DNA of 47,632 nucleotides, from positions 1-47,632 of the forward strand of contig CAMCBD010000012.1 of NCBI GenBank assembly GCA_945872825.1, given 5' to 3'. A program made the position numbers and the translations under genes. Positions 19,066-29,014 of this stretch are shown piece by piece. Below the pieces are notes generated by a model. It was not told the DNA's origin and did not search any database. It worked only from the letters and a program-made list of their open reading frames with translations. Numbering within the stretch: position 1 is the first letter of the stretch; every line of letters starts with the position of its first letter. This DNA comes from Nitrosomonas ureae (GTDB lineage: Bacteria; Pseudomonadota; Gammaproteobacteria; Burkholderiales; Nitrosomonadaceae).

Positions 19066-19818
19066 TTAAGCAATCTCTTTAATGATCAAAGCATGATTCT
19101 GCAAATATATTTGCACCGGATTTTTGTAGGTCTGTTTGTTTAAATCTTCACTGGTTTTATAGTCCCCGGCGATTGAAATAAGCTCTGCTTGCAAATCAAA
19201 ACAAAATATCCTGGCTGCTGTGTTGCCATGCACACCTGCCAACGCGCGCCCCCTCAGCGTATTATAGACATGTATATTGCCTTCGGCCATAATTTCGGCA
19301 CCAGCACTGACCTGAGACAGAATGATCAAATCACCGGACGCATAGATACGCTGCCCCGATCGAATCGGCTGAGTGATCAATGTTGCTGCTACCGGAGTCT
19401 GTGGAGGAGCAGCGATAGGACTGATAGATTCCTTGGCAACGGTTACTTCCGGAACGGCTTCTTGCTTTTGTGCTTCGCCAATTGTGATTGGATTGCCTTG
19501 TTCACGAACTGTGTCTATCGGAATTGATAATGTGCGTGCTTGCTTATTTTGTTGCTCATTTCCGCCACGGATACCCACTGGGAAAAAACCGATTCTGCGC
19601 AATAGCTGGGTTATCTGAACAAAATCCAGATCCTGATTTAACTTGTTTAATTCACGCAAATCGATAATCAGGGGAGAATCTCTAAAAAACTCAGGGGCCA
19701 GGTTAATTTTCTCTTGCAGTGTTTGCTCGATTGCAACCATATCATGCGTGTAAAGAATCAAAATCGGCGCAAAAAAAGTACTGCTTTTGAATTCAAGTGC
19801 TGGAGGAGTATTTAGCAT
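19066..19818 (-). CDS. minC: Septum site-determining protein MinC
   Basis: MinC blocks FtsZ polymerisation away from midcell. The N-terminal FtsZ-binding domain is at residues 1-105 ([28 protein letters not shown]). A proline/threonine-rich linker of about 40 residues follows, then the C-terminal beta-helix from about 150 ([56 protein letters not shown]). All parts are intact in 250 residues. It is first of minCDE; the upstream gap of 105 bp should hold the promoter. Confidence 0.95.
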   Translation of the reverse strand: MLNTPPALEFKSSTFFAPILILYTHDMVAIEQTLQEKINLAPEFFRDSPLIIDLRELNKLNQDLDFVQITQLLRRIGFFPVGIRGGNEQQNKQARTLSIPIDTVREQGNPITIGEAQKQEAVPEVTVAKESISPIAAPPQTPVAATLITQPIRSGQRIYASGDLIILSQVSAGAEIMAEGNIHVYNTLRGRALAGVHGNTAARIFCFDLQAELISIAGDYKTSEDLNKQTYKNPVQIYLQNHALIIKEIA

Positions 19819-19923
19819 TTTTGAGAATCTATTGATAACTGCACAGGGAGTTCTTTAATTATATGGATCAGTGGCATTACTTTATTAGGTTACCAAATAA
19901 CCAGCCCAATCCATTAAAAAAGT

Positions 19924-21660
19924 TTAATCAATGGCTTTCTTTTTTAAAAGACGCTGTAACGTCTCGAGCAATACATCATTATCGGGATCTTTTTCTAAGG
20001 CAAAGCGCCAAATATCTTTAGCATTATCTTTAGCGCCTTTTGCCCAAAGTACCTCACCCAAGTGTGCCGCAATCTCTGGATCCGGGCGAGCTGCAAAAGC
20101 CAGATTTAAATAATTCAATCCTTCCACAAAATTACCCATACGATAGTACACCCAGCCCAGACTGTCCATAATATAAGGATCCTCCGGGGAGAGTTCAACG
20201 GCTTTTCTAATTAATTTCAGTGCTTCCGGCAATTGTGCACCACGCTCAGCAAGACTGTAGCCCAGAGCATTGTAGGCGTGCGCATTGTCAGGTTTGAGCT
20301 TGATCAGTTTACGCAAATCCTGCTCAAGAATATTAAACTTACCCAGCTTGTCGGCTGCCAAAGCACGATCATAGAGCAACTCGGGAAAATCAGGCAGTTT
20401 TTTAAGACCATCATTCAGCAAATCAAATACTTCTCTATGCGCTTTCGACCTTCGTAAAATTTGCGCTTCCGCCAATATTAAATGGGCAGCTTGTTGATCA
20501 TTGGCTGCCGGAAGTTTCTGCAAGTGTTCACGGGCTTCTTTCAAGTGACCTTTTAACGCCAGCAAATCTGCGTAGCGTATTTGTGCTGGCAAATAGCGGC
20601 CACCGCTTTTTACCAACTGATAGGATGCCATTGCCATATCGGGGCGTTTGGTCTCTTCATAAATCTGGCCCAGGTGAAAATGCACAGCATTGGTATCTTT
20701 ATAGCCCAGACTCAGCGCCTTTTTAAAACTTGTTTCCGTGATATCGAAATCACCCATCTCTGTAGCTAACAGCCCGATTGCCAAAGTAATCTCGGCATCT
20801 TCTGGATTTTTTTCCGATAACCAGTTCAGTTGTTCTCGTGCCAAATCCGTATGGTTGTCACCGATTAATACTCGGGTATAAGCAATTCTTACTTCATTGG
20901 CTGCAGGGTATTTTGTCAGATAGTCTCGATAGAATTCACTCGCATTGGTACTCGAGATGCGTTGTAATATTCTTCCGTTATGAACAGCTGCAATTTCCCA
21001 TCCGGGACGTAAGGTGAGTGCCCGCTGCATCTCTTCCGAAGCAAGGGGGTGTTGATTGGCAAACCACGCTGCCTGAGAAATGGCAAAATGTACTTCCGGA
21101 ACATCCTTATAAGGCTGAGACAGTCGCTGTATTAACTGCAGTGTTGCTACTTTATCTGTATTCCGTGACAATAATTGATTGAGTTGCATAAATGCATTGC
21201 CAACACTGTTTTTTTCCGAAGCCAGCAACTTCTCAAGATGCGGCCTTGCTGCATCCAGTTTGCCTATATTGACCAACAGTGCGGCAATAGTTTGGCGGGC
21301 ATCCGTCGAATCAGGCTCTAGTTCAACCCACATTGCCGCAGCTTGTTCTGCTGCAAATGGGTTTCCTGCGTGCAGGGCAATCTCGGTTGCGCGCTTGGCA
21401 ATTCTGGGGTCGTGTGTTGTCTTGGCCAGCTTAACATAGCGGCTGACCGCAATATCAAGATTGCCGCGCTGCAAGGCAGTTTCACCGACTAAAAAATCAA
21501 ATAAAATAGGTGCAGTCAGTTCTTGTTTGGGTAAATTGAGTTGACTGATATCTTTTTGCTCAGCGGATTCTCCTGTTTTTTCTACCTCCTCCTTAGTGGA
21601 AATCTGCGCGCAGGCAGTGAGTCCGGATAGCAATAACACGCATAGAATTTTAAATTTCAT
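19924..21660 (-). CDS. Tetratricopeptide-repeat lipoprotein
   Basis: This 578-residue protein has a signal peptide with a lipobox-like LTAC at about residues 14-17, so it is probably lipid-anchored in the periplasm. The rest is TPR helices, for example AHAYNALGYSLAERGAQLPEAL and DPYIMDSLGWVYYRMGNFVEGL near the C-terminus, typical of the TPR protein found beside lolB in betaproteobacteria. Its function is not known; scaffold work in the envelope is likely. Here it is separated from lolB by minCDE. Confidence 0.85.
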   Translation of the reverse strand: MKFKILCVLLLSGLTACAQISTKEEVEKTGESAEQKDISQLNLPKQELTAPILFDFLVGETALQRGNLDIAVSRYVKLAKTTHDPRIAKRATEIALHAGNPFAAEQAAAMWVELEPDSTDARQTIAALLVNIGKLDAARPHLEKLLASEKNSVGNAFMQLNQLLSRNTDKVATLQLIQRLSQPYKDVPEVHFAISQAAWFANQHPLASEEMQRALTLRPGWEIAAVHNGRILQRISSTNASEFYRDYLTKYPAANEVRIAYTRVLIGDNHTDLAREQLNWLSEKNPEDAEITLAIGLLATEMGDFDITETSFKKALSLGYKDTNAVHFHLGQIYEETKRPDMAMASYQLVKSGGRYLPAQIRYADLLALKGHLKEAREHLQKLPAANDQQAAHLILAEAQILRRSKAHREVFDLLNDGLKKLPDFPELLYDRALAADKLGKFNILEQDLRKLIKLKPDNAHAYNALGYSLAERGAQLPEALKLIRKAVELSPEDPYIMDSLGWVYYRMGNFVEGLNYLNLAFAARPDPEIAAHLGEVLWAKGAKDNAKDIWRFALEKDPDNDVLLETLQRLLKKKAID

Positions 21661-21980
21661 GAGAAATCCGATTGATTTTCAAATATAAGATAAAAATATA
21701 CAACTTTTTTGCAGCACCTGTAGAAAACATAAAATCATAGTGCTTATATCATGCTTGGATTACAAAGCGCTTGGTTTTTAGCTTGGTTTTATTCAACATA
21801 ATTTGCATATTCTACTTTTATACCGATAATAAAGTGAATAAATAATTATTTAGCATACAGTAATATTTAAGGACACTACGAAAAGTAAGATTAAAATTGT
21901 GCGCAAAGCGGTCACCGATTAATTTATGATAAGGCAAATGCTGAGAACAACATTAAATCATGAAAGTTCATAGTAGTTTT
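21661..21980. other. Intergenic, nothing recognised
   Basis: AT-rich gap between the divergent TPR and lnt genes. It must hold the TPR promoter, but I see no clear binding site, RNA or gene. Confidence 0.5.
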
Positions 21981-22126
21981 AGCAGGCCGTTGAAAAACGT
22001 ATTCGAGGCAGCCGATGCAAGGCAGAAACAGGCGAGAAAGTGCGGTTTATGTGTGATAAATGAGCATTCTGAGTTTGTTTTTAACACCGCAGCGGCAACG
22101 CAGATAGTTTTTCAACGGCCTGTTAG
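21981..22126 (+). repeat. Short inverted-repeat element, family 2, full copy B
   Basis: It begins AGCAGGCCGTTGAAAAACG and ends GTTTTTCAACGGCCTGTTA, near-perfect terminal inverted repeats. The inside matches the reverse complement of 6203-6347 with few differences. It lies about 60 bp before lnt. The small open frame inside is not a credible gene. Confidence 0.85.
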
Positions 22127-22187
22127 ACTGCATGCGATAAATATCAGTTAATCTGCAGCGTATTTTTACCAAATCCCTTATCCAATA

Positions 22188-23699
22188 TTGACTCAATTGA
22201 AGAATCCTTACCTCAAACTGCTTATTGTTTTTTTACTGGGTATGCTGACTGTACTCGGTTTTGCGCCATTTTATTTTTTCCCCGTTCCAGTCATCACGCT
22301 GGCAGTATTGTTAGGATTTTGCCACAAAAGCCGGACCTCTCTGCAAGCTGCGCTACTTGGATTTTGTTTTGGTATGGGGCTATTTTGTGCAGGAGTGACT
22401 TGGATTTATGTCAGCTTGCATGATTTTGGCGCAATGTCGGTGTCGGCCGCTGTTACGGCACTGATTATACTCTGTGCTTACCTGTCACTATTTCCCGCAT
22501 TCAGTTTTTGGATCTTGACCAAGTTTCGCCGTACTTCGCCGTTTGTCTGGGCATCAGTCGCTGCTGCGTTGTGGATGTTGTTTGAATGGCTGCGCGGCAA
22601 TCTGTTTACCGGCTTCCCCTGGCTAACGCTGGGCTATTCACAAGCGCCTTTTAGCCCATTGGCGGGTTATGCGCCGATCATCGGTGCTTATGGCATTTCC
22701 ATAGTTGTGGTATTTAGCGCTGCCTTACTTTTCTTCTGGATTGATAAAGGGCTAAAAAATTGGCGGTATGGGTTGCCCTTGATGCTGATTTGGTTCGGCG
22801 GTATTGGTTTGCAGGCTATTGAATGGGTTAAACCACTCGGAGAACCGGTTACGGTTAGCTTGCTACAAGGCAATATTGCTCAGAATATGAAGTGGCGGGA
22901 TGACCATCTCGAGAACACCATGGAGACTTACGCTAAACTAATTTTGGAAAGTGACAGCCGGTTGATTGTGACGCCGGAAATTTCTATCCCGCTTTTTAGC
23001 GATGTCGTACCGCAATCCTATTTATCGTATCTTGCCGCGCATGCCAGAAATAACAACGGCGATGTATTGATTGGTTTTGCTGAGCGAACGACCGATGACG
23101 GTGATGACTATTATAATACGATGTTCAGCTACGGCTCTGCGCCGGAGCAGCGTTATCGCAAACACCACCTGGTTCCTTTTGGTGAATTTATTCCGTTAAA
23201 ACCGATATTCGGATGGGTTATTCAGGTACTGCAAATCCCATTATCGGATTTCTCGCGTGGCAGTTTGGATCAGCAACCGATGGAGCTGGCTGGGCAGCGG
23301 GTTGCGGTCAATATCTGCTACGAAGATGTGTTTGGCGAAGAAATTATTTATCAATTACCGCAGGCGACGATGCTGGTGAATGTCAGTAACGATGCCTGGT
23401 TCGGGCGCTCGATCGGGCCGCAGCAACACTTGCAGATTTCCCAAATGCGTGCCTTGGAAACCGGCCGCTATATGCTGCGCGCCACGAACACCGGGGTGAC
23501 CGCGATTATCGATGAACGCGGCAGGGTATTGCAAACCATCGAGATTTTCACTACCGCAGCACTGCACGGATTGGCGCAAGGTTTCACCGGCGCCACGCCT
23601 TATGTACGCGTGGGAAATCACCCAGTGCTTGGACTTGCCGGCTTGTTATTGTGCATCGGATTGATATCCGCCTTCCGTGCCAGACGGAAAACCCTGTAA
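22188..23699 (+). CDS. lnt: Apolipoprotein N-acyltransferase
   Basis: Lnt adds the third acyl chain to the N-terminal Cys of lipoproteins in the inner membrane. Several transmembrane helices precede a periplasmic nitrilase domain. The catalytic triad is visible: Glu in VTPEISIPL, Lys in YRKHHLVPFGEFIPL, Cys in VNICYEDVFGEE. A last helix ends the 503-residue protein. The start is a TTG at 22188 with no strong ribosome-binding site; a TTG three codons on is also possible. It starts the plus-strand run to ygjP. Confidence 0.93.
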   Translation: MTQLKNPYLKLLIVFLLGMLTVLGFAPFYFFPVPVITLAVLLGFCHKSRTSLQAALLGFCFGMGLFCAGVTWIYVSLHDFGAMSVSAAVTALIILCAYLSLFPAFSFWILTKFRRTSPFVWASVAAALWMLFEWLRGNLFTGFPWLTLGYSQAPFSPLAGYAPIIGAYGISIVVVFSAALLFFWIDKGLKNWRYGLPLMLIWFGGIGLQAIEWVKPLGEPVTVSLLQGNIAQNMKWRDDHLENTMETYAKLILESDSRLIVTPEISIPLFSDVVPQSYLSYLAAHARNNNGDVLIGFAERTTDDGDDYYNTMFSYGSAPEQRYRKHHLVPFGEFIPLKPIFGWVIQVLQIPLSDFSRGSLDQQPMELAGQRVAVNICYEDVFGEEIIYQLPQATMLVNVSNDAWFGRSIGPQQHLQISQMRALETGRYMLRATNTGVTAIIDERGRVLQTIEIFTTAALHGLAQGFTGATPYVRVGNHPVLGLAGLLLCIGLISAFRARRKTL

Positions 23700-23745
23700 A
23701 ATCCGATTAATTTTTATTTTGGTGCTGGTTTAATCCAGGTTCTTC

Positions 23746-24669
23746 ATGGCAACACTTACTTTCCAAGAAATTATTCTTACCTTGCAACGGTATTGGGACA
23801 AGCAGGGCTGCGCGATTCTGCAGCCTTACGATATGGAAGTCGGCGCGGGAACCAGCCATACCGCCACTTTCTTGCGGGCTTTGGGACTGGAACCCTGGAA
23901 AGCAGCCTACGTGCAACCGGTGCGCCGCCCGAAAGACGGGCGTTATGGCGACAACCCCAATCGTTTGCAACACTACTATCAATTCCAGGTGGTGCTCAAA
24001 CCCGCGCCAAAAAATATTCTGGATTTGTATTTGGATTCGTTGCGCGAACTGGGATTTGATTTAACGCAGAATGACGTGCGCCTGGTTGAGGATGATTGGG
24101 AAAATCCGACATTGGGTGCCTGGGGGTTGGGCTGGGAGGTCTGGCTCAACGGCATGGAAGTCACGCAATTTACCTATTTCCAACAGGTCGGCGGCATTGA
24201 TTGCAAACCGGCTACCGGTGAAATTACCTATGGATTAGAGCGCCTGGCGATGTATCTGCAAGGCGTGGAAAGCGTGTTTGATCTGACATGGACAAAGGGA
24301 TTGACTTACCACGATGTGTACCATCAGAACGAAGTGGAGCAATCCAAATATAACTTTGAACATAGTGACACCGAATTTCTGTTTCTGGCGTTCGGCAAGC
24401 ACGAGGCGCAAGCCAATCATCTGATCGAGCAGCAATTGGCGCTACCGGCTTACGAGCAAGTGCTGAAAGCGGCGCATACGTTCAATCTGCTCGATGCACG
24501 CGGTGCCATTTCAGTCACCGAGCGTGCCGCGTATATCGGGCGCATCCGCAATCTGTCACGGCAGGTCGCTAAGGCTTATTATGTCAGCCGCGAAAGCCTG
24601 GATCCTCCTTTTCCACTGGCACCCCGTGAATGGGTTGCGCAAATGCCCAATTCAGCAGGATCCGCATGA
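23746..24669 (+). CDS. glyQ: Glycyl-tRNA synthetase alpha subunit
   Basis: GlyQ is the catalytic subunit of the alpha2beta2 glycyl-tRNA synthetase. The 307 residues start [20 protein letters not shown] and contain [16 protein letters not shown], the class II region [25 protein letters not shown] ([19 protein letters not shown]), and [19 protein letters not shown]. It follows lnt by 46 bp and overlaps glyS by 4 bp (ATGA), so the subunits are translationally coupled. Confidence 0.96.
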   Translation: MATLTFQEIILTLQRYWDKQGCAILQPYDMEVGAGTSHTATFLRALGLEPWKAAYVQPVRRPKDGRYGDNPNRLQHYYQFQVVLKPAPKNILDLYLDSLRELGFDLTQNDVRLVEDDWENPTLGAWGLGWEVWLNGMEVTQFTYFQQVGGIDCKPATGEITYGLERLAMYLQGVESVFDLTWTKGLTYHDVYHQNEVEQSKYNFEHSDTEFLFLAFGKHEAQANHLIEQQLALPAYEQVLKAAHTFNLLDARGAISVTERAAYIGRIRNLSRQVAKAYYVSRESLDPPFPLAPREWVAQMPNSAGSA

Positions 24670-26846
24670 CATCCAGAAATCTACTCGTTGAATTATTGGT
24701 CGAAGAATTGCCGCCCAAATCGCTGAAACAGCTTGGCAACAGCTTTGCGGAATTATTAACCGCCAGCTTGAAAGCGCAGGATCTCGTGCCGAAGGACGCG
24801 AAGGTCACAGCGTATGCTTCACCCCGGCGTCTGGCGGTGCATATCACCCATGTGGCAGCACAGGCTGCCGATAGAGCGGTCGCCCAGAAATTGATGCCAG
24901 TGGCTGTCGGTCTGGATGCACAAGGCCAAGCGACACCGCCGTTATTGAAAAAACTGGTGAGCCTGGGTGCCGATGCCTCGGCCGTGCCGCAGTTGAAACG
25001 TGTGATGGAAGGTAAAACGGAAACATTGTTTTGGGACAGTACGGTTAAAGGAACGCCATTAACCGATGGTCTGCAAAAAGCGTTAGAAGAAGCGATCGGT
25101 AAATTACCGATACCCAAAGTGATGACATACCAGTTGGCGGATGGCTGGAGCAGCGTTAATTTTGTGCGCCCTGTACATGCGCTGATTGCACTGCATGGGG
25201 CCGACATCGTTCCGGTCAATATTCTGGGGCTGCAAGCCGGGCGGGAAACCCAGGGGCATCGTTTTGAGGCAAAAGTGAATCCCATCGTGTTACACAATGC
25301 GGATAGCTACGCGCAACAACTGGCCACCGAAGGCGCTGTCATTGCCGGTTTTGCAGAGCGCCGCGCGGAAATCGCGCGCCAGCTTGCTGCAGCTGCCACG
25401 CGGGAAAATCTCACCCCGGTGGACGATGACGCGTTATTGGACGAAGTCACCGCATTGGTCGAGCACCCCAACGTCCTGGTCGGTAAATTTGCTGCGGAAT
25501 TTCTGCAAGTGCCGCAAGAATGTTTGATTCTGACCATGAAAGCGAATCAGAAATATTTTCCGCTGCTGGATGCGCAGGGAAAATTGGCCAACAAGTTTCT
25601 GCTGGTTTCCAATATCCGGCCCACTGATCCCGGTCTGGTGATTGCTGGGAATGAACGCGTGGTGCGTTCGCGTTTGGCCGATGCCCAGTTTTTCTTTGAT
25701 CAGGATCGCAAGAAAACGCTGGAGTCGCGCGTGCCCGAGCTAAAGAGAGTGGTCTATCACAATAAGTTAGGTACACAGTACCTACGTATGTTTTTTGTTC
25801 GAGATATAGCAAAAATGATTGGCGCGCAATTGAGTGGCAAAGAACTTGCTGATCATGCCTATGAAGCTGCCAAGTTGGCAAAAGCCGATCTGCTTACTGA
25901 CATGGTAGGTGAATTCCCAGAGTTACAAGGTATCATGGGGCGCTACTATGCGCAATATGAAGAATTGGGTGATGATATTGCGTTTGCTATTGAAGATCAC
26001 TACAAACCGCGTTTTGCCGGCGATGCATTACCACGAAATCCAATTGGTATTTGTCTAGCGCTGGCGGACAAACTGGAAACCTTGATTAATATGTTCAATG
26101 TTGGTGAAATTCCGACTGGCGATAAGGATCCTTTTGCATTGCGCCGGCATGCACTAGGGATTATTCGCATATTGATTGAGAAAGATTTATCACTCGAATT
26201 AGATAAACTGACAAATAAAGTTGTAGACGCTATTAATAAATATCAAAATTCTACACTTGAGCTTTCTAATAGTTATGAAGATCCCCGGACAGATTCGTAT
26301 CCAAGAATTTATCAGTATGTTTCAAAGGAAATAAGTGAGAATGTGCGAGTGTTTATTTACGATCGACTCGCCGGCAGTTTGCGTGAACAAGGCTACACCG
26401 CACAAGAAGTCGACGCGGTTCTCAGTTTGAATCCACAAAATTTGAGTGATATCCCCAAACGCCTCGCTGCCGTGCGTGCTTTTGCCGCGTTGCCGGAAGC
26501 GGTCAGTCTGGCGGCTGCCAACAAGCGGGTGGGTAATATCCTTAAGAAAACGGAAGGCGGTATCAGCGACGCTGTGAATAACGATTTGCTTCACGAACCC
26601 GCCGAGCAGGCGCTCTATCAGGCATTAACCAGTATTTCTTCCAAAACTGAAGAAGCTTTTGACTCCGGAGATTACACCGCTTCGCTGCAAATCCTCGCCG
26701 CCCTGAAATCGCCAGTCGATACCTTTTTTGATCACGTGATGGTGAACGTTGAAGATGAGTCATTACGCAATAACCGGCTTGCCTTACTGGCACAGCTACA
26801 CCAAATCATGAATCGCGTAGCCGATCTCTCTAAACTGGCCTCTTAA
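24666..26846 (+). CDS. glyS: Glycyl-tRNA synthetase beta subunit
   Basis: GlyS carries the tRNA-binding and anticodon-recognition parts of the enzyme. I chose the ATG at 24666 ([20 protein letters not shown]), which overlaps the glyQ stop; the frame is open further upstream inside glyQ. The 726 residues include HD-like and C-terminal DALR-type regions ([20 protein letters not shown]). From about 25740 to 26390 codon use turns AT-rich against GC-rich flanks, and [12 protein letters not shown] after KLGTQ departs from the usual sequence. This suggests recombination with a diverged allele. The frame is intact. Confidence 0.95.
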   Translation: MTSRNLLVELLVEELPPKSLKQLGNSFAELLTASLKAQDLVPKDAKVTAYASPRRLAVHITHVAAQAADRAVAQKLMPVAVGLDAQGQATPPLLKKLVSLGADASAVPQLKRVMEGKTETLFWDSTVKGTPLTDGLQKALEEAIGKLPIPKVMTYQLADGWSSVNFVRPVHALIALHGADIVPVNILGLQAGRETQGHRFEAKVNPIVLHNADSYAQQLATEGAVIAGFAERRAEIARQLAAAATRENLTPVDDDALLDEVTALVEHPNVLVGKFAAEFLQVPQECLILTMKANQKYFPLLDAQGKLANKFLLVSNIRPTDPGLVIAGNERVVRSRLADAQFFFDQDRKKTLESRVPELKRVVYHNKLGTQYLRMFFVRDIAKMIGAQLSGKELADHAYEAAKLAKADLLTDMVGEFPELQGIMGRYYAQYEELGDDIAFAIEDHYKPRFAGDALPRNPIGICLALADKLETLINMFNVGEIPTGDKDPFALRRHALGIIRILIEKDLSLELDKLTNKVVDAINKYQNSTLELSNSYEDPRTDSYPRIYQYVSKEISENVRVFIYDRLAGSLREQGYTAQEVDAVLSLNPQNLSDIPKRLAAVRAFAALPEAVSLAAANKRVGNILKKTEGGISDAVNNDLLHEPAEQALYQALTSISSKTEEAFDSGDYTASLQILAALKSPVDTFFDHVMVNVEDESLRNNRLALLAQLHQIMNRVADLSKLAS

Positions 26847-26847
26847 T

Positions 26848-27375
26848 ATGAAACTGATCATCCTCGACCAAACCGGTGTGATTAATCAGAGCAGCGACGC
26901 ATTTATCAAAACACCGGATGAATGGATTCCTATCCCCGGCAGCCTGGATGCGATTGCCCGGCTGACGCATTCCGGTTATCGCGTGGTCATCGCCACCAAT
27001 CAATCGGGTATCGGGCGCGGGTTACTCGACATGGCAACTTACAATGCCATTAATGACAAAATGTACAAGGCGGTCAATCAAGCAGGCGGGCGCATTGATG
27101 CCATATTTTTTTGCCCGCATACCAGTGTGGAGAAATGTTCCTGCCGTAAACCGGCAGCTGGTTTGCTGGATGAAATCATGCAGCGCTATGGGGTTAATTT
27201 AAAGAATGCACCGGCCGTCGGTGACTCATTGAAGGACCTGCAGGCCGCCGCCATACCGATGCTGGTGCTGACCGGCAACGGACAAACAACGCGCACCGCG
27301 AAAGAAATTCCCGCCGGGACGCAGATTTTTGAGAATCTGGCCGCCGTGGCCGACGCATTGGCTGGAGAGGAATGA
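26848..27375 (+). CDS. gmhB: D-glycero-beta-D-manno-heptose 1,7-bisphosphate 7-phosphatase-like protein
   Basis: GmhB is a HAD phosphatase in ADP-heptose synthesis for lipopolysaccharide core. The 175-residue protein has the nucleophile loop near residue 7, TNQSGIGRGL (motif II), the zinc loop CPHTSVEKCSCRKP, and GDSLKDLQAA (motif IV). The nucleophile loop reads LDQTGVIN instead of the usual LDRDGVIN, so the second Asp, the general acid/base, is Thr. Activity may be reduced or lost. It starts 1 bp after glyS and overlaps plsC by 4 bp. This gene order is common in betaproteobacteria. Confidence 0.85.
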   Translation: MKLIILDQTGVINQSSDAFIKTPDEWIPIPGSLDAIARLTHSGYRVVIATNQSGIGRGLLDMATYNAINDKMYKAVNQAGGRIDAIFFCPHTSVEKCSCRKPAAGLLDEIMQRYGVNLKNAPAVGDSLKDLQAAAIPMLVLTGNGQTTRTAKEIPAGTQIFENLAAVADALAGEE

Positions 27376-28103
27376 TAGTGGCAGTTTTACGTTCAGCACT
27401 GTACATGTTGCTGCAAATCATCATTACACCGCCGTATGCCTTGCTGACACTGGCCTGTTTCCCGTTGTCACCGCATAACCGCTATCGCGTGACTTCCAGC
27501 TGGACAATGATCATGCTGTTTCTGCTGCGTCACCTGTGTGGCATTCGCTATCAAATCGTCGGCGCGGAACATATCCCGAAAACACCGAGCATCGTGATTT
27601 CCAAGCACCAATCGGCTTGGGAAACGCTGGCTTTCCAGAAAATTTTTCCGCCCCAAGTGTGGGTACTGAAGAAAGAATTACTGCGCATTCCGTTTTTTGG
27701 CTGGGGATTGGCGATGACCAGCCCAATCGCGATCGACCGCAGCGCCAAGAAAAAGGCCTTGGAGCAGATTGTTGAGCAAGGCAAAGACCGGCTAAGCCAA
27801 GGATTCTGGGTTGTGATATTTCCGGAAGGCACGCGCATCCCACCGGGGCAACGCGGTAAATACCGCATCGGCGGCGCATGGCTGGCGACGCACACCAATG
27901 TGCCGGTAGTACCGGTCGCGCACAATGCCGGTGAGTTGTGGGGGAGAAATTCTTTCGTCAAACACCCCGGCACGATCACCGTCAGTATCGGCGAACCGAT
28001 CGACCCCGCCGGAATGGAAGCCGGTGAACTGAATGCCAAAGTGGAAGCCTGGATTGAGGATGAAATGCTGCGGATCAGCAAGCAGAGCCAGCAAAAGCCA
28101 TAA
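27372..28103 (+). CDS. plsC: 1-acyl-sn-glycerol-3-phosphate acyltransferase
   Basis: PlsC acylates lysophosphatidic acid to phosphatidic acid at the inner membrane. It has N-terminal hydrophobic segments (ALYMLLQIIITPPYALLTLA), the acyltransferase block I as KHQSAWET (H-x4-E in place of the more common H-x4-D), and block III FPEGTRIPPGQRG. The Glu variant is seen in related betaproteobacterial proteins as I recall them, so it is probably normal here. It is 243 residues long and overlaps gmhB by 4 bp. Confidence 0.9.
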   Translation: MIVAVLRSALYMLLQIIITPPYALLTLACFPLSPHNRYRVTSSWTMIMLFLLRHLCGIRYQIVGAEHIPKTPSIVISKHQSAWETLAFQKIFPPQVWVLKKELLRIPFFGWGLAMTSPIAIDRSAKKKALEQIVEQGKDRLSQGFWVVIFPEGTRIPPGQRGKYRIGGAWLATHTNVPVVPVAHNAGELWGRNSFVKHPGTITVSIGEPIDPAGMEAGELNAKVEAWIEDEMLRISKQSQQKP

Positions 28104-28106
28104 AAA

Positions 28107-28808
28107 GTGTTCGCGCAAACCATTCTAAATGGCCGGGAAATTACTTACACACTCAAGCGTTGTAAGCGTAAATCCATTGGTTTAAAAATTGATAGTCATG
28201 GCTTGAGTATCAGCGTTCCATTGCAAACCCCAACCCCCCATGTTGAAAATATCCTGCAGGAAAAAGCGGATTGGATAACGAAAAAGCTGAAACATTGGGA
28301 AAGCAAAAAACATCTCGCATTAACCTGGACGCATGATGCCACGTACCCGTTACTTGGTAAACCGTGGCGCATCGCGCTGAAACCATCGGGTGAAATACAA
28401 ATGGCCTGCCAATCCGCCAATGCAGCGGAGGGTGCGGCATTGGTAGAACAGTTCACCGCGCAACTCAATTCCAATCAAATCGAAAAATTCGTGATGGCCT
28501 GGTATGGCCAGCAAGCCGTCACCTGCTTCAAACAGCGCATCGCAATCTACGCCCAGGCACTCAATCTGCCCGTACCCCCATTCCGCCTGTCACGCGCCAA
28601 AACCCGCTGGGGCAGTTGCAACAGCCGCGGTATCATTCACCTGAACTGGCGCCTGATCCAGATGCCGCTGCATTTGGTCGATTATGTTGTGGCGCATGAG
28701 CTGTCGCATTTGATTGAAATGAATCACTCGGCGAAATTCTGGAGACGGGTGGAAAGTATTTATCCCAATTATCAGATGGCTCGTAATGAACTCAAGGAAT
28801 ATGGTTAA
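28107..28808 (+). CDS. YgjP-family zinc metallopeptidase-like protein (DUF45)
   Basis: The 233-residue protein has the YgjP/DUF45 layout: an N-terminal beta-rich part (CKRKSIGLKIDSHGLSISVP), the region RLSRAKTRWGSCNSRGIIHLNW, and the zinc motif VVAHELSHLIEMNHSAKFW with HExxH and a third His. It is probably cytosolic, and its substrates are unknown. The start is a GTG at 28107, 3 bp after plsC. It ends the lnt-glyQS run; a repeat remnant follows 15 bp later. Confidence 0.85.
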   Translation: MFAQTILNGREITYTLKRCKRKSIGLKIDSHGLSISVPLQTPTPHVENILQEKADWITKKLKHWESKKHLALTWTHDATYPLLGKPWRIALKPSGEIQMACQSANAAEGAALVEQFTAQLNSNQIEKFVMAWYGQQAVTCFKQRIAIYAQALNLPVPPFRLSRAKTRWGSCNSRGIIHLNWRLIQMPLHLVDYVVAHELSHLIEMNHSAKFWRRVESIYPNYQMARNELKEYG

Positions 28809-28822
28809 ACCTTACAACAGAT

Positions 28823-28913
28823 GAAAAGTGCAGTTTATGCATGCTAACCGAGCATTTTGAGTCTGTTCTTAACACCACAGCGGCATTGAGATAGTTTCTC
28901 AGTGACCTATTAA
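28823..28913 (+). repeat. Short inverted-repeat element, family 2, truncated copy C
   Basis: Only the right two thirds remain: it matches copy B from GAAAGTGCGGTTTATG to the end, with a decayed terminal repeat (TCTCAGTGACCTATTA). The missing left end would lie toward ygjP. It marks the left side of the defence pair. Confidence 0.75.
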
Positions 28914-29014
28914 TCTAAATGTATTTATAATATGCTGAAGATGAAGTCTTTATGCATTGAGTTTGCCGAATCACTATATTGCGTGATAATAAAACAATTG
29001 TAAAAAAAGCAAGA

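Noticed and set aside
21960-22151. Small open frame shared by the two full family 2 repeats (VFEAADAR segment)
   Set aside because: The frame follows the repeat in both places, has no ribosome-binding site and depends on different flanking codons; a repeat by-product is simpler than a conserved peptide.
27600-27640. PlsC with defective H-x4-D motif
   Set aside because: Glu replaces Asp, but the change is conservative and I recall the same HQSAWET form in related proteins.
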